Origin: Paragordius varius | Taxonomy: Eukaryota > Nematomorpha | Direction of reading: 5' to 3' | NCBI GenBank assembly: GCA_964247055.1 | Contig: OZ176054.1 | Location: 3,968,001-4,032,000, forward strand | Length of the DNA: 64,000 nucleotides | In this document: positions 38,624-50,505 of the stretch, one piece after another | Position numbering within the stretch: position 1 is the first letter of the stretch | How the letters are laid out: every line of letters starts with the position of its first letter | Notes under the pieces: generated by a model | What the model saw: only the letters and a program-made list of their open reading frames with translations | Told to the model about the DNA's origin: nothing | Database searches by the model: none | Position numbers and translations under genes: made by a program

Positions 38624-39607
38624 ATGTTTATTGATTCTCACACATTGTGTAAGAACAAAAACGATTTAATTTCAAATCCACTCAATGCAAAATACTACTT
38701 TTCACCAATTCATAATATAAAAGGATTCCAGTTGAAGGATTCTACAAATATCTTTCCAAATCAAGGAATAAAAGAAGCCAAACTCAGGGCTGATAGTCAT
38801 TTGCATCCATTGAAGATAAACCCAGTGATTGCTAAAACACTAAGGCTGAGTGATTTTACGAATATCATTGCAAATCAAATAATAAAAGAGTACAAGGCAG
38901 ATTTGCATTTTATTAGACATAAACCCAGTGATCGGTAAAACACTAAGGCTGAGGAATTGGCAAACCTCATTATAAATCAAATTATAAAAGATGTCAACAA
39001 AGCTGAATGTCATTTGCATCTATCGAAGATAAACCCAGTGATTGCTAAAACATTAAGGTTGAGTGATTTTACAAATATCCTTACAAATCAAATAATAAAA
39101 GAGGTATACAAGTCTGATAGTCATTTGCCATCGGAGATAAACCCAGTGATTGCGAAAATAGTAAGGTTGAAAGATTTTACAAACATCATTGCAGATCAAA
39201 TAATAAAAGATGTCAAACTCAAAGCTCATATTCATCTGCATCCGTCGGATCTAAACCCAGTGATTGCTAAAACATTAAGGCTGAGTGATTTTACAAATAT
39301 GATTGCAAGTCAAATCATAAAAGTGGTCAATAAGGGTGATGGTAGTCACCCATCGGATCTAAACCTAGTGATTGCTCAAACATTAAGGCTGAAGGATTTT
39401 ACAAATAGCATTGCAAATGAAATAATAAAAGAGGTCAACAAGGCTGATAGTCATTTACATCCTACGGAGATAAACCCAGTGCTTGTTAAAATATTAAGGC
39501 TGAGGGAATTTACAAATATTATTGCAAAACAAATAATAAAAGAGGTCAACAAGGCTGATAGCCATTTGCATCAATCGACCATAAAATTAGGATTGAGGAA
39601 TAGCTAA
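38624..39607 (+). CDS. ORF of about eight tandem 36-aa repeats
   Basis: From the ATG at 38624 the frame runs to 39607, with one TAA at 38936-38938 inside the second repeat. The unit reads INPVIAKTLRLSDFT, NIIANQIIKEV, NKADSHLHPSE. Repeat starts (CCCAGTG) lie at 38821, 38924, 39034, 39142, 39256, 39364, 39475 and about 39589. Most spacings are multiples of three (108, 114, 108, 111, 114), and the two that are not (103 and 110) add up to 213, so the frame is restored after repeat 2. Indels confined to codon multiples suggest past or present coding selection. The unit is amphipathic and probably helical. No signal peptide; family unknown. It may be an expressed repeat protein with a broken second unit, or a coding satellite. 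Confidence 0.5.
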
Positions 39608-39737
39608 TCAAAAGTGTAATGATATTGTATAATAGTTCCAAAGCCAAATCAGAACATCCTACGGTTTATCTGATTCAATAGATATCTTCTCAGGGCTTCA
39701 CCAAGGATCTATAGTCTTCTTCTTTTTATGATAATAA

Positions 39738-40240
39738 CTAGCGTAAATCTCGTGCTGCTACGCAGCCGGAGGAAGTCCTTCAAACTTCTGGGGGGGAAGC
39801 ATTTTTGATTTTATAAGCAATTTTATTATGCGGCACGAAGTTTTAAAATAATTCGCATAGTCTCATAAGTTTTCTAAAATTTTGCTCCAAAGGGAAGCTG
39901 TATCGATAATAAAGCGCAGTTGTAGGCGGGTAGCCCCCAAAGAGGCCAATATAAAAATGTACTTAGATAAAAAATTTTGCCTTTATACCTGGAATCATCG
40001 TTCATTCCTATTAGTATATGGAAGAATGGCTTCAAAAGATAGTTCAATGATAGCGCATTTTTAGGGAGTAAAGGGCCTATTTAACGGCTAATTCAAAAAA
40101 TCCGGACTAAAATTTTTGACTTTTTACGGGTAATACTTTAAGCAGCTATTAAACTCAAATGGCCTGATAGGTTTCCTGAAATTTAGTCCCAAAAGCACGC
40201 TATTTCGATATGACGGTTTGAAAAAATTATTATATAATTT
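39738..40240. mobile_element. Helitron-like repeat, inverted copy with an end
   Basis: The reverse complement of the end found at 8700-8769: CTAGCGTAAATCTCGTGC, GCTGCTACGCAGC hairpin, GGAAGTCCTTC, then about 450 bp sharing the unit blocks with the 33-36 kb arms (CTATCGATAT-type, GCGGGTAGCCCC, TAAAGGGCCTA). The second shared terminus supports a defined mobile element end at CTAG. Confidence 0.55.
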
Positions 40241-41990
40241 CCATCATGCATCAAAATAGCATGAGGCGCGAAACAAAATTTTTCCTAATAAAGGATGCAT
40301 TTCTTTTATGTATAAATATGACATAATCGACAAATTAAAAAATTTTCGCTAAATAGCTGAATTTTTGCTTTTATTTTAAGAATATAAGCCCATTTTAAAG
40401 GGGGCCCAAAATACATCTCAAAAATAAATTTTAAAAATATTGTTTTGCTTATATATAATTTTTATTGATGATATTTAGCAACGAATCGCTTAATTAGTTT
40501 TGATGAATTATGTTTATTGAATATTAATGGTAAAAAAACTTGAATTAATATTAATCAGTTTAAACAGAAATCAGTAAAAAACTTGAATTATATTGTCATC
40601 TAATGTTTAAATCTTATATATAATTAAATAAATTAGCATTTAAAAAACATGGTTTGGTTTACCTATTTAATTCGGCTCTCTATAATCGGTTAATTAACTT
40701 TATGCTCTTTTCTATAATACTAAAATCAAGCCACAACACCTTTATAGATGAGGTTTTTTTGAGAGCCAGTTTTTAAATTCGGTCAATCTGACACCTAAAA
40801 GTAATAATTACTAATGGATTTTGGAGTTTTTTTTATAGAATTACTTATATCATATTTAAACCCCAACCAGGATGCCAAAATTTTATTTTTCATTCTCACC
40901 TAGACTTTTCGACACCCTAAAGTTGACCCTCATTTTTGGTCATGCACGCAGAATGCGAAATGGGAATTAGTGTTGGGACCATTTTATGATTGCACCGTGC
41001 ACAAAAAAACATGTGAATTGGGCCTTGTATATAAAAAATACTTACACTTTTGTGGAAATTGCTTTAATAGAAAACTAAATTTCCGCATGAAATTAAATAA
41101 ATTTTTTACAACCAAGTAAATGCAACTAATTGGTATTTACTTGGTTTCGATTGAATAAAATATTTTTGCATTTATTATCTAGCGTTTACTATAACAAGTA
41201 TTAGATGTCGATTGAATGAAAGAGTATTGTTTTTAAAACTATCTAGTATTTACTATGTGAAAAATATTTAGAATGAGTTGAATAAAAAAATTCTCAAAGC
41301 TATCTAATAATTACTGGATTTTTTAAGGTTGCTCTGTACCAGACTAGCTGGTGGCTAATTTAGATTTTTACCAATGTATTTTTTTATAATAGTATTAAGC
41401 ACATAAAATTAAACCTAAAAGGTCGTATTTGAAGAATTTATTTTTTTGTGAATCTTCATAAAACCAGTCCCCTTCCCATAAATTGCTTTAACCGCTCTTA
41501 TAAAAGTTTAAAACCAGAGAACGATGTTGTGTTTAGTATTTTGGGAGTAAAACATATTTTTTATATCTTGGCATACGAACCCTTTAATCGCATAAATTGG
41601 GGAACTTATCAATTTTTGCTAAAAATTACATTATATAATTTATTTTGAATTTACACACGCATATTAATATTTATAAACTCAAAATTGCTAATCAGTGAGG
41701 TTTTTCCTTTCATAGTTATTAAAAGTATGTAACGGATGATAGATTTCACTAATTTTCTCCTAATTTTCGAAATCCGAGATCAAATTATTTCCACACATTG
41801 GGTCTTTAATGCGATCATAATGTATTATTGAATTATATAGCTCATTATTTGATAAAATATATGTTAACATTCAAAGCAATATATTTTAAAATATCATATC
41901 CCTATTACCGATATATTTATCAGTTTTCAATTGCTGATTATGGGTTTAATAGTATTATCATATTACAATCGCCTAGCAGTTTCAATATTT
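40241..41990. other. Gene-free stretch with a degenerate tandem repeat
   Basis: No gene supported. At about 41130-41325 three degenerate units of about 65-70 bp follow each other, each containing TTGAATAAA/TTGAATGAA then a CTATCTAGTATTTACT-like block. The plus-strand ORF at 41448 has no family resemblance. Confidence 0.45.
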
Positions 41991-42270
41991 AACACTTCGA
42001 TTCAAATTGGGGTATCTAAATACCCAGACAATATTTAAGTTGATATTTATAAAAAACTGAAAGAAACGGTCCCTTTAAATTTAGGCTTCTATCCTAATAA
42101 TTATATATATACGCCAAAATTGCTAATAAAATTTAATATTGTAAAAAAAGTTTCACATCAAACTAGTTCGGCGCCATTTTTATTTTGCAACATCTTTGAA
42201 AATATCGTATTTATTTAATTTTAAAGCGAAGATTAAAGCTAATATATTATTTAAATCTCATCTAAATTGA
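41991..42270. mobile_element. piggyBac-like end fragment (inverted)
   Basis: Begins TTAACACTTCGATTCAAATT then GGGGTATCTAAATACCC, and continues through AACGGTCC, AGGCTTCTATCC and CGGCGCCATTTTTATTTTG. This is the reverse complement of the right end at about 45150-45381. TTAA plus CAC is the piggyBac-type terminus. Confidence 0.7.
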
Positions 42271-42464
42271 TAGAAACATAAAATGTGGTTTAATCTGTAT
42301 TTTTTATAAATTTAGCCAATGCACACATGTCATGGTGACTAAATTTTTTTGCGGTTTTACTTTAAAATATGTAATATCAAGTATTTTTGATGGAACTTTT
42401 TTATATATATCAAGTATTTTTGATAAAACTTTTTTATATATTTTGGTCCGATTCCAAAATTTCA

Positions 42465-43105
42465 GGAACCACCCCTGTTCTATCTATAAATTTTTAGGAA
42501 CCAACCCGGTTCCGGTTCCACCCCCTTAATTACTGGTTCCCATATTATTTTTATTATAAAAATTTTATATTATTATTAATTGATTCACTACACATTACAG
42601 CATACTTCAAACCTAAAACTAAGTGACTACTATTAGCGATACTCTCTGAATAGACGATTCGGCTCTTCTATAAGTCATAACTCAGGTTTATTTATTATAC
42701 ATGTGTTCGTATATATAGGTCTCCGTTGAAAAGAATTTTTCACTCTTAATTTTGTATTTTCAGACTTGAGAAGCAGTTTGACCAGCTAATTGATTGGTGC
42801 AATAATTTTTTGGTTATATATAGTTTTTTTAGATGCCATACTTAATTTAACTCTCATTTTATACCTCTGTACTTAATTTTCCTATTATATTATAATTTGT
42901 TTCATTTATTATGCTTTACTATACATTTGGCATAATAAATTGTTTAATTTAATTTTGGTTGTAATAATAATTTTGTAAATTTAATTAAAAGTCATGAACC
43001 GAAAATGGAACCGGTTCTCATTGTAAAAAACCGGTTCCGGTCACACTTGTTCTGGAACCGACCCGGTCCCGGTTCCACTTTTTTTGAACCGGTTCCAAGC
43101 CCTGG
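42465..43105. mobile_element. hAT-like element with CCGGTTCC arrays
   Basis: Clustered GGAACC/GGTTCC words at 42465-42540 and again at 43010-43105, which ends TTGAACCGGTTCCAAGCCCTG. The terminus CAGGGCTTGGAACCGG (complement) is typical of hAT-type MITEs. The left terminus is not clear. Related pieces lie at 13740 and 19830. Confidence 0.55.
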
Positions 43106-43219
43106 TTAAAATGTATCTTTGTATTTTGTTTATCCAATTATTCTAGTAAAATTAAACTTGACTATGACTATAGTAATCTTAACCATTTGTAAATATATCC
43201 AATTTTATCGTAACAATTA

Positions 43220-43760
43220 AACTGCGTAGAAAATCGGGAGTATATAAATATAATGTATCAGGATTATGATGCTTTTGGTTTTGGCTCTTATGATTAGTAT
43301 GAGAAGTTATTTACACTTTTTGATAAGTGCTTCACATCATAAATTGGCAAAATCTGACTTTTTTTAATAAAATATTTTTGGTTTAAATCTCTTCATCCAA
43401 CAAATATCATTATAATATATCATAAACTGCATAAAAAACTGAAAAAAGCACTATTTTTAAAAATTTAAATTTTTGATGTGAACTCAGAAAGTTCTAGTTT
43501 TTTTGCTCTTTTAAGCTAGTTCTCTTATAATAAAAAGAAAAATGCGGAAATTATGCTATAAAAGTTTAATAAATGCATTTTTACAATAATATTGCACGCA
43601 TTTAAAAATTTAATTTTGACATAAAGCGTGCTTCATACCAGGCATGATGGGAACGGGATGCTAAACATTTCTATCGCTTCCTAATTTTAATTTAAAGGTT
43701 CGTTTTCTATCATTTGGTTAATTTAAGAAAAAAAACATAATTTTTACTTAAAAATTTGAA
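43220..43760. repeat. Dispersed repeat, copy B (see 37790-38440)
   Basis: Degenerate copy of the repeat at 37790-38440, sharing TGCTTTTGGTTTT and AAGTGCTTCACAT-like blocks in the same order. Near 43670 a TTTCTATCGCTTC block is the complement of GAAGCGATAGAAA near 38380, so one part may be inverted. Confidence 0.45.
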
Positions 43761-43988
43761 GATAAATAATTTTATTATAAAAGTCTAGTAGGGGCTAACA
43801 GTAAAACCATCATCCTACTCCTGACACATTTTTCTATCAGAATGTGTATATTTCAACAGGTTATTTTTTGTGTACATAATGTTATAGAAAATTACATTTT
43901 TAAAATATTTAATTTTGATATCATCTCGTATATATACCTATATAATATATACATATATATATATATATATACATATAACGACCTTCTT

Positions 43989-45381
43989 AACACTTTGATA
44001 CAACACATTCATTTTAGTCCTTCGATTCAAATTGGGGTAGTTATATACCCCAGGCCTGTTTAAAATTAAATTCTTTACAAAATATGAATGAATCGAAACC
44101 ATGGCAAAATTTACTTATATAACACTAATAAACCGAAATATATAAAAAAAATTATTCAAAAATATATTAAGTATTTTAAGGTAAAACCAAAATATAAAAA
44201 TTTACTCAACGTGACATGTCTGCAATGGTAAAATTGAAAAATAATACATAAACCGCTTTTTCTACTATCAATGCTAGATGTAATTTAAATATAAAATAGC
44301 TTTAATTTTACCCTTAACACTTGTACACAACACATTCATTTCAGTCCTTTGATTTAAATGGGGTAGTTGGACACCCCAGGCCTGTTTAAAATTAAATATT
44401 TTAAAAATTATGAAAGTAATCAAAACCATGGCAAAATTTTGCACTTATATAACATTAATAAACCCAAATATATAAAAAAATTTTATTCAAAAATACTTGA
44501 TATCGCTTATTTTAAGGTAAAACCGAAAGATAAAAATTTGGTCAACGTGACATGTTTGAAATGGTAAAATTAAAAAACAATACAAAATAAACCGCATTTC
44601 TATTTCTATCATGGTTGGATGTAATTTAAACACAAAATTAGCTCTAACTTTACCCTTAAAATTAAATGAAAACGATATTTTCCAAAAATTTTGTAAAATA
44701 AAAATGGCGTCGAAGTAGTTTGACATGAAACTTTTTTTTCAAAATAAAAGTTTATTTAGATATTTTGGCTTATTTATATAATTCCTTAAGGATAGAAGCA
44801 TAAATTTAAATTGGGAACGTTTCTTTCAGTAGTTTTTTAAAAATCCTAACTTAAAAAATTTTAAGGTATTTGGATACCTCGATAATATCAAAGTGTTAAA
44901 ATTAAATGAAGACGATATTTTGCAAATATTTTGTAAAATAAAAATGGCGTCGAAGTAGTTTGACATGGAACTTTTTTTCAAAACAAAAGTTTATATAAAT
45001 ATTTTGGCTTATTTATATAATTCCTTAAGGATAGAAGCATAAATTTAAATTGGGAACGTTTCTTTCAGTAGTTTTTTAAAAATCCTAACTTAAAAAATTT
45101 TAAGGTATTTGGATACCCCGATAATATCAAAGTGTTAAAATTAAATGAAGACGATATTTTGCAAATATTTTGTAAAATAAAAATGGCGTCGAAGTAGTTT
45201 GACATGGAACTTTTTTTCAAAACAAAAGTTTATATAAATATTTTGGCTTATTTATATAATTTTTTTTAGGATAGAGGCATAAATTTGAATTGGGACGGTT
45301 TCTTTCAGTAGTTTTTGAAAAATCCTAACTTAAATTCAGTCTGGGGTATTTTGATATCCCAATTTGAATCGAAGTGTTAAT
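43989..45381. mobile_element. piggyBac-like non-autonomous element with duplicated ends
   Basis: Outer ends are TTAACACTTTGAT at 43989 and ATCGAAGTGTTAA ending at 45381, both with TTAA at the border, the piggyBac target site. A second left-type end starts at about 44316 (TTAACACTTGTACAC), followed by the same CATTCATTT, GGGGTAGTTGGACACCCC and GGCCTGTTTAAAATTAAA block as the first. The right end is present three times, ending at about 44899, 45138 and 45381, giving a period of about 240 bp with near-identical units (AAAATGGCGTCGAAGTAG, TAGTTTGACATGGAAC). No transposase remains. Confidence 0.75.
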
Positions 45382-45447
45382 GATATATATAATCCGGTTA
45401 TTGCCATGTTTTTTTCTCATTCACACCTTTAGAAGTGTGTTGGGCCT

Positions 45448-46179
45448 ATGTTTAAAAGTTGTCCGCGGTTGCTTTATCAGTTTATTCGAAATAGCCGATA
45501 CGCTGCAGAATATGCTGAACCATTGACCAGCATAACAGAATTAAATGAAAATATTGATTCTAAAACAGATATTACTTATAAACCAATTAAAGCATTGTCT
45601 AATTCTATTATAAGTTTTACATTTAATGATGAATTATTAAAGTAAAAACTTTTATAAATTAGTAAATTTACTAACATGATAATGGTAGATACAAATAAAC
45701 CTTTGGCAGAAGAATTAATGGCTAAGGTAAATTATTTATTAATAAAAGACTTTTCAATCCATAAAATGGCGACAGTTACAAGAATATAATAAAAATCCGG
45801 ACCAACCCATAGAATTAAATCCTCTAACAATTTTTCATCAAGCAATAAAAAACGCCGAACCTCTTTTTTGGATTATGAAAGTTAAAAGAGGGGGGACCAC
45901 TTATCAAGTAATTTCTGCTATTATATTAGGTTCCATGCCCAATAACTCCAAAACAAAGTCGATTTCGTGCTTTAAAATGGTTTATCGAATGCGTTAGGGA
46001 AAAGGAAGATAATAAAATTTTATTTGAAGATAGATTAGCCATAGAGCTAATTGATGCATCTCAAAATAAGGTCCGAATATCCTTTAATTATTTAGGGTGC
46101 GGTGATAAAAAGAAAACGTGATCTCCATATATTGAGTGAAGCGAATAAAGCCTACTCACACTTTAGATGGGAAAAATAA
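45448..46179 (+). CDS. MRPS7: Mitochondrial small ribosomal subunit protein uS7m
   Basis: Nuclear gene for the mitoribosomal uS7 head protein that contacts the mRNA exit region. Five exons give 213 aa (human 242): 45448-45641, 45663-45726, 45749-45907, 45930-46070, 46096-46179. All four introns are tiny (21, 22, 22 and 25 nt), GT-AG, and each is needed for the frame. Recognised blocks: NKFTNMIMVDTNKPLAEELM, NPLTIFHQAIKNAEPLF, VKRGGTTYQVPCPITPK, RFRALKWFIECVREK, then KGAVIKRKRDLHILSEANKA and a final HFRW. The Arg-rich N-terminus fits a mitochondrial targeting segment. An AATAAA overlaps the stop codon (46175-46180) and may be the polyadenylation signal. The ATG lies 66 bp after a piggyBac-like element. 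Confidence 0.95.
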
Positions 46180-46769
46180 ATTTATTAAATACATATTTAA
46201 AACAAGATCATGTTAACAATATTATGTCATGTAATTAAGAATGTACTTACTGTTGTACGTTAAGCTTCAACCGAAACATATTAAAAGGTTTTAATAAGAT
46301 ATTTTTTAATCCTAGCGCTTTTGTTAAGCCTAAATAATAACGGTATGAGTTATTATCGATTCGTTTATATCATAGCTTGTTTCCAGCTTACTTTTTATAA
46401 TAATATTGGACGCTGATTTCCAAATTAACCAATTTACCCTAAATATAATAAAAATTAAGGCTTGCTGAATTAATATACTATATAATAAGAGTTGAAACAA
46501 ACGGTTTTTGGTTCGAGTTTTAAATTAAATTTATAGCATTTGCTTACGGTCCTTACAATTATAGGTAAAAACGGTTATGGTTTTCTGTCACCGTTTATAG
46601 AAATATCAAAGCGCGCTCTTAATACCAATAGCTTACCCCTACTTGGAGGTGTCAACCGTCGAAATTCGATAATAGCCTCACGCTAATTTTTGATATTGAT
46701 TGGGTTTTAAAAATTAATGCTATTAAAACCTCATTAGGCTGTTAATCTTAATTGAAGGCTGAATCGAGA
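46180..46769. other. Intergenic stretch after MRPS7
   Basis: Contains the expected MRPS7 3' flank and otherwise nothing I can support. Confidence 0.4.
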
Positions 46770-47640
46770 GGTTTTTATTTTTGTTTTACAATTGTATCTA
46801 TTTTCGGAATCTTCTATTTTAGTTTGGCCTCAGTAAGGTGGGATATAGTATTCAGCCAGCTTTTAAAGAGCCTTCCACGTTTTGAGCTAGTTAGTATGAC
46901 AGCATCATATTATAAATATCTGAAATAGGATGAATGTTACCGGCCCACCTTTGTCTTTTGGCTCTTAGAAAAGGGTCAAGAGCAGTGATTTTAACAATTT
47001 TGTAGGGATCGAATATATTAAAATTATAAAGCTTGGGATTATTAACAAAAAGATTGTTTTGAGTATTATGGATTCAGAGTTTATAAATTTATTAAAGCCT
47101 GGCACGTGCCATAGGTCAAGATAGATAATTAAGAAATGTAACTGCTATTTCGTTTCAAGTTTGATAGATTTTATATTGATTATACGATTTAGCCGGGTTT
47201 TATGCTTCGGATGACCTGTATGAAGCTGTTACCGATACCTCCCGTGGAAATTTCATCGCCTGAGTATTTGAAGTGGGTAACAGTTTCGTAATTTAAGTTG
47301 ATAGAGATACCGTTTAGATTAGGTTTTAATATATAAATCGATGCCAGCAAGTATTAATATAAAAATGTTTCCGCAGATCCTACGGAGTGTTTTTTGAAGG
47401 GAACTCTTTTAAAAGACCAGCAAACTAAGTCAAAATATTTTTTCCCTTATAATCGTATTGGTGAAACAATTTTTCCAATAATATATATGGTGTCAATTTT
47501 AGTTTGAAGGGGTTCCAAACATTGTCAAATTTTATTAAAATTTTATGATGGGATCTAAGATATCTAGTAATTAGCAATTACCGGAACTAAACTTTGAAAC
47601 CAATATTATTAAGGGGCTATTTCGTCCCCCGCCTATTTAT
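46770..47640 (-). pseudogene. LINE 3' fragment (BovB/RTE-like), minus strand
   Basis: Reading the minus strand piecewise gives LNGISINLNYETVTHFKY then GDEISTGGIGNSFIQVIR, matching the conserved FKYLGxxI region after the reverse transcriptase palm. Further downstream DPFLRAKRQRWAGNIHPISD and EGSLKSWLNTISH match the C-terminal KRxRWxGHxxR...W signature of this group. Several stops and frameshifts separate the blocks. It lies just 5' of the BACK-domain exon, so it may have entered that gene's intron or removed its 5' part. Confidence 0.75.
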
Positions 47641-47861
47641 AAAACTCTTGGAATCGGAACCAGAGTCAAAAATTGGCTTGGATCAGCATCGAAAATTTGG
47701 TATTCTTGGTAATAAAAATAAATTACCTTTACCAATAATGCCTGGGTCTGAGTTATGCGATGCATGAAATTAAAATTGTGCATTTGTTTGTTTAGAAAAC
47801 TGTTATAATATCGACATAATAGTAAACGTTTAACAATCATTTTATTTAATGCGTTAATTAG

Positions 47862-50505
47862 AATGGAAGTAATAAAACGGTTAACAAAAGCCGTGAGAAT
47901 TCCCATCATTGAAAAAAACTTTGAGGATATAATTGAAACGATTGAAACTGTCAAAATGGAGGAATTAGAAGAGTATTTAGAAACAGATGCCATTCGTATC
48001 AAAATTAGTGAACGTGACCTTTTTTGCTTGGTAATTAAGTGGTTGAACTATATGCCAAACCGAATGGCACAATTTTATCAAGTTTTTATACCTTGTAAAG
48101 GACGTATATTATATAGGTTTTATCACACATAAGATTTTACAATATGACTAAAGATGATGTAAACTATTGTTCCGCTATTCTAATGGAACAAATGGGGCAA
48201 TATAAAGAATACAAACAACTCCTTACCTATACTATAATGTAATAATTATGTTAAAAGTGCCTGCTAATACGTTTTTAAATAGGTTTTGTTATCCAGTTGA
48301 AGCCATTATTGAATCATTTTCTTAAAAGAGAAATTCATTACTTTTTGGGGTTGTTTTATATCCCAGAACTATTTTAAATTTTAATATAATCTATATAAGC
48401 TATTGTGCCATATTTAAATGCATTCTATACCATTTCAGGCGCATGATTAAATTATATAAATGATTCTAAAACATCTCTTTCGTCGTCATTTTCTATTGGA
48501 TATTCTTTACATAATATATCAGGCAATGAATATTATAAATAAAATGTAATAATTAACTTTTGACAACTTTAGATACTATTAACAGCGGATTTTTAATATT
48601 TAATTATTTTAAATCAGCTGTATTCACCGGATAAAAAACTGTGAAAAATATAAGTTTTTTATTTAATACAAGAGAACAATGTTTGATAATTATTTTTTAC
48701 CAAAAAACTTTCGAAACTCTATTATATGTTTTATCTCTAGGACACAAAATTACTCCAAAATGTAAGTATCTACAAAAACGAAAAGGTAAAACATAACCGT
48801 AAACATTTTTACCGTTAAAATTTATAACATTTGCCTAATATTAAATATATATATTAAGGACCCAAAAATTGTGTGAATAAATATAAAAATACAAAGGCAA
48901 TTGGCAATAGTGTCATTCAGGGATGTCCGACCCAAATAGCTTCGCGGGCCGCATTATCATTTCAAAAAAATGCGGGTCGCAAATATAAATGGACGTCAAT
49001 AAATATTTTATTATACTCAATCATGAGCTGTAACAATTACAACTATGTATTTAATTATTTTAATTTTTGTTTATTCCGTTGACAATTGGAAAGATAAATT
49101 CAGAATCGATTATATTTGTAAAAATCAAGAAATTATACAGCATAAAAATTTAAAATGTATGATAATTTTTACCTTAAAGAGCTCATAGTACTTTACGACA
49201 TCCAATTTAAGGGTAATATATGGTATAAACAAATATAAACGGCCTAAAATCACCCTGTACCGAAAATGGAGTTAACAATCGAAATATACATAATTCTGAA
49301 TAATTTACTATTTAAAATAACATTTTAAAATAAATGATGTAAATTTTATATTTTACTAAATTTATTTAATTAGGTTTATTTGTCTGTTTTTTTCGAACCA
49401 TAAAGTTTTTGCCGCGTGTTGCACCCCCTGGTCTATTTTTTTCCAATTTCTCTCAGATTGTTATGATTATAACATTTTGAGTTATAATTACATTTTTTTA
49501 TCGCAATCATCATTGCAAAAAATAACTAAAACGTTACATCAGGTTAAAAAATTGAAATTATTTAAATTTCTGTTATCTAACATAAAAATCATTGATTGTT
49601 TGTATTATCCATAATTCAGCATTTCCAGATTGGTAAAAATGGATTGGATATCCTATCATACGCCTAGTGTACGGCATTTATTAAAATTATATCTAACACG
49701 AAATTAGTTTTTATTTTCATACTGTATAATTTTAATATAGCTGCGATTCAGCCATCTTCAAAAAACAGTGCCAAAGTTATGAATTAGTTGGAGAAAACAC
49801 AGAACAGATTTGTGCAGCGGAAATGGATGTCAAATTAAAAATAATAAGTAATCTAAATGCGGATTCGATTAAAACAAATACAATCTACAACATGTAATAA
49901 ATAATACTATTATTTTTACAGTTTTTAAGTCATAACTAAAAACGTTGAATATTCTTAATTTGTACCAGAAATGTGTCAGGTTTAAATAGTGGCATCACTT
50001 ATTCATAAGGCATATAATTTTCATTATTTAGCGAAACCGGAAAATTGCTCATCTTAACTTTAAGATAAGAATTAAATGTTTTACCTATGTAATACATTTA
50101 AAATAGAATCTTATATTTTTTTCATAAACAGTTTTAAAAAGAAAATTGGCTTTTTAACACTACAATAAGCATTTAAAGCCTACCTATATCACATTTTGAA
50201 TATATTTTAAACAATTGAAACTTAATGAAATTTCCACATAATTGTATTTCATAAAACTTCCAGCTTAAAGCGTTATTTTTAAATCAAAAAACTTTTTCAA
50301 TAAAATTAATTATTTTACAAACCAAACTATAATTTTTCACTTATTTTTTAATAACGTACTCAAATAGAAAAATTCGGTTCCTTAAAAAGTTTTGGTCCGA
50401 ATATTGTTAGAGCTATAAAAGATTGTATCCTTCAATTAGGTGACCTTACTTATAAAAGATATTTATACAGAGAAAACAAGTTGGATAGAAAATTTACGGT
50501 AAATA
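47862..50505 (+). CDS. BACK-domain protein (BTB-BACK/Kelch-like family), partial
   Basis: Exons 47862-48081, 48117-48238 and 49741-49893 join in frame with introns of 35 and 1502 nt. The first encodes a BACK domain, C-terminal half: NFEDIIETIETVKMEELEEY, SERDLFCLVIKWLNY, then VLSHIRFYNMTKDDV across the 35-nt intron. In family members this lies between the BTB domain and Kelch repeats and contacts cullin-3. The third exon (DSAIFKKQCQSYELVG) has no Kelch signature. A further open exon at 50368-50505 (FGPNIVRAIKDCILQLGDL, good donor) does not join in phase, so an exon between may be missed. No BTB exon is found upstream, where a LINE fragment sits. The long intron holds a hAT-type MITE. It may be a 5'-truncated gene. 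Confidence 0.55.
48340..48800. repeat. Dispersed AT-rich repeat within the BACK gene intron
   Basis: Starts GGGGTTGTTTTATATCCCAG and later has GAGAACAATGTTTGATAAT. Related blocks recur at about 2376-2600, 57890-58330, 58500-59400 and 63050-63200. The GGGGT...ACCCC-type opening links them loosely to the piggyBac-like sub-terminal sequence. Ends are not defined. Confidence 0.45.
48918..49430. mobile_element. 513-bp hAT-type MITE, copy 5, in the BACK gene intron
   Basis: Ends CAGGGATGTCCGACCC and GTGTTGCACCCCCTG. Flanking 8-mers are GTGTCATT (48910-48917) and GTCTATTT (49431-49438), 5 of 8 equal. The interior matches the copy at 20022-20540 throughout (for example ATTCCGTTGACAATTGG-like and ATAAATATTTTATTATACTC blocks). 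Confidence 0.75.
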
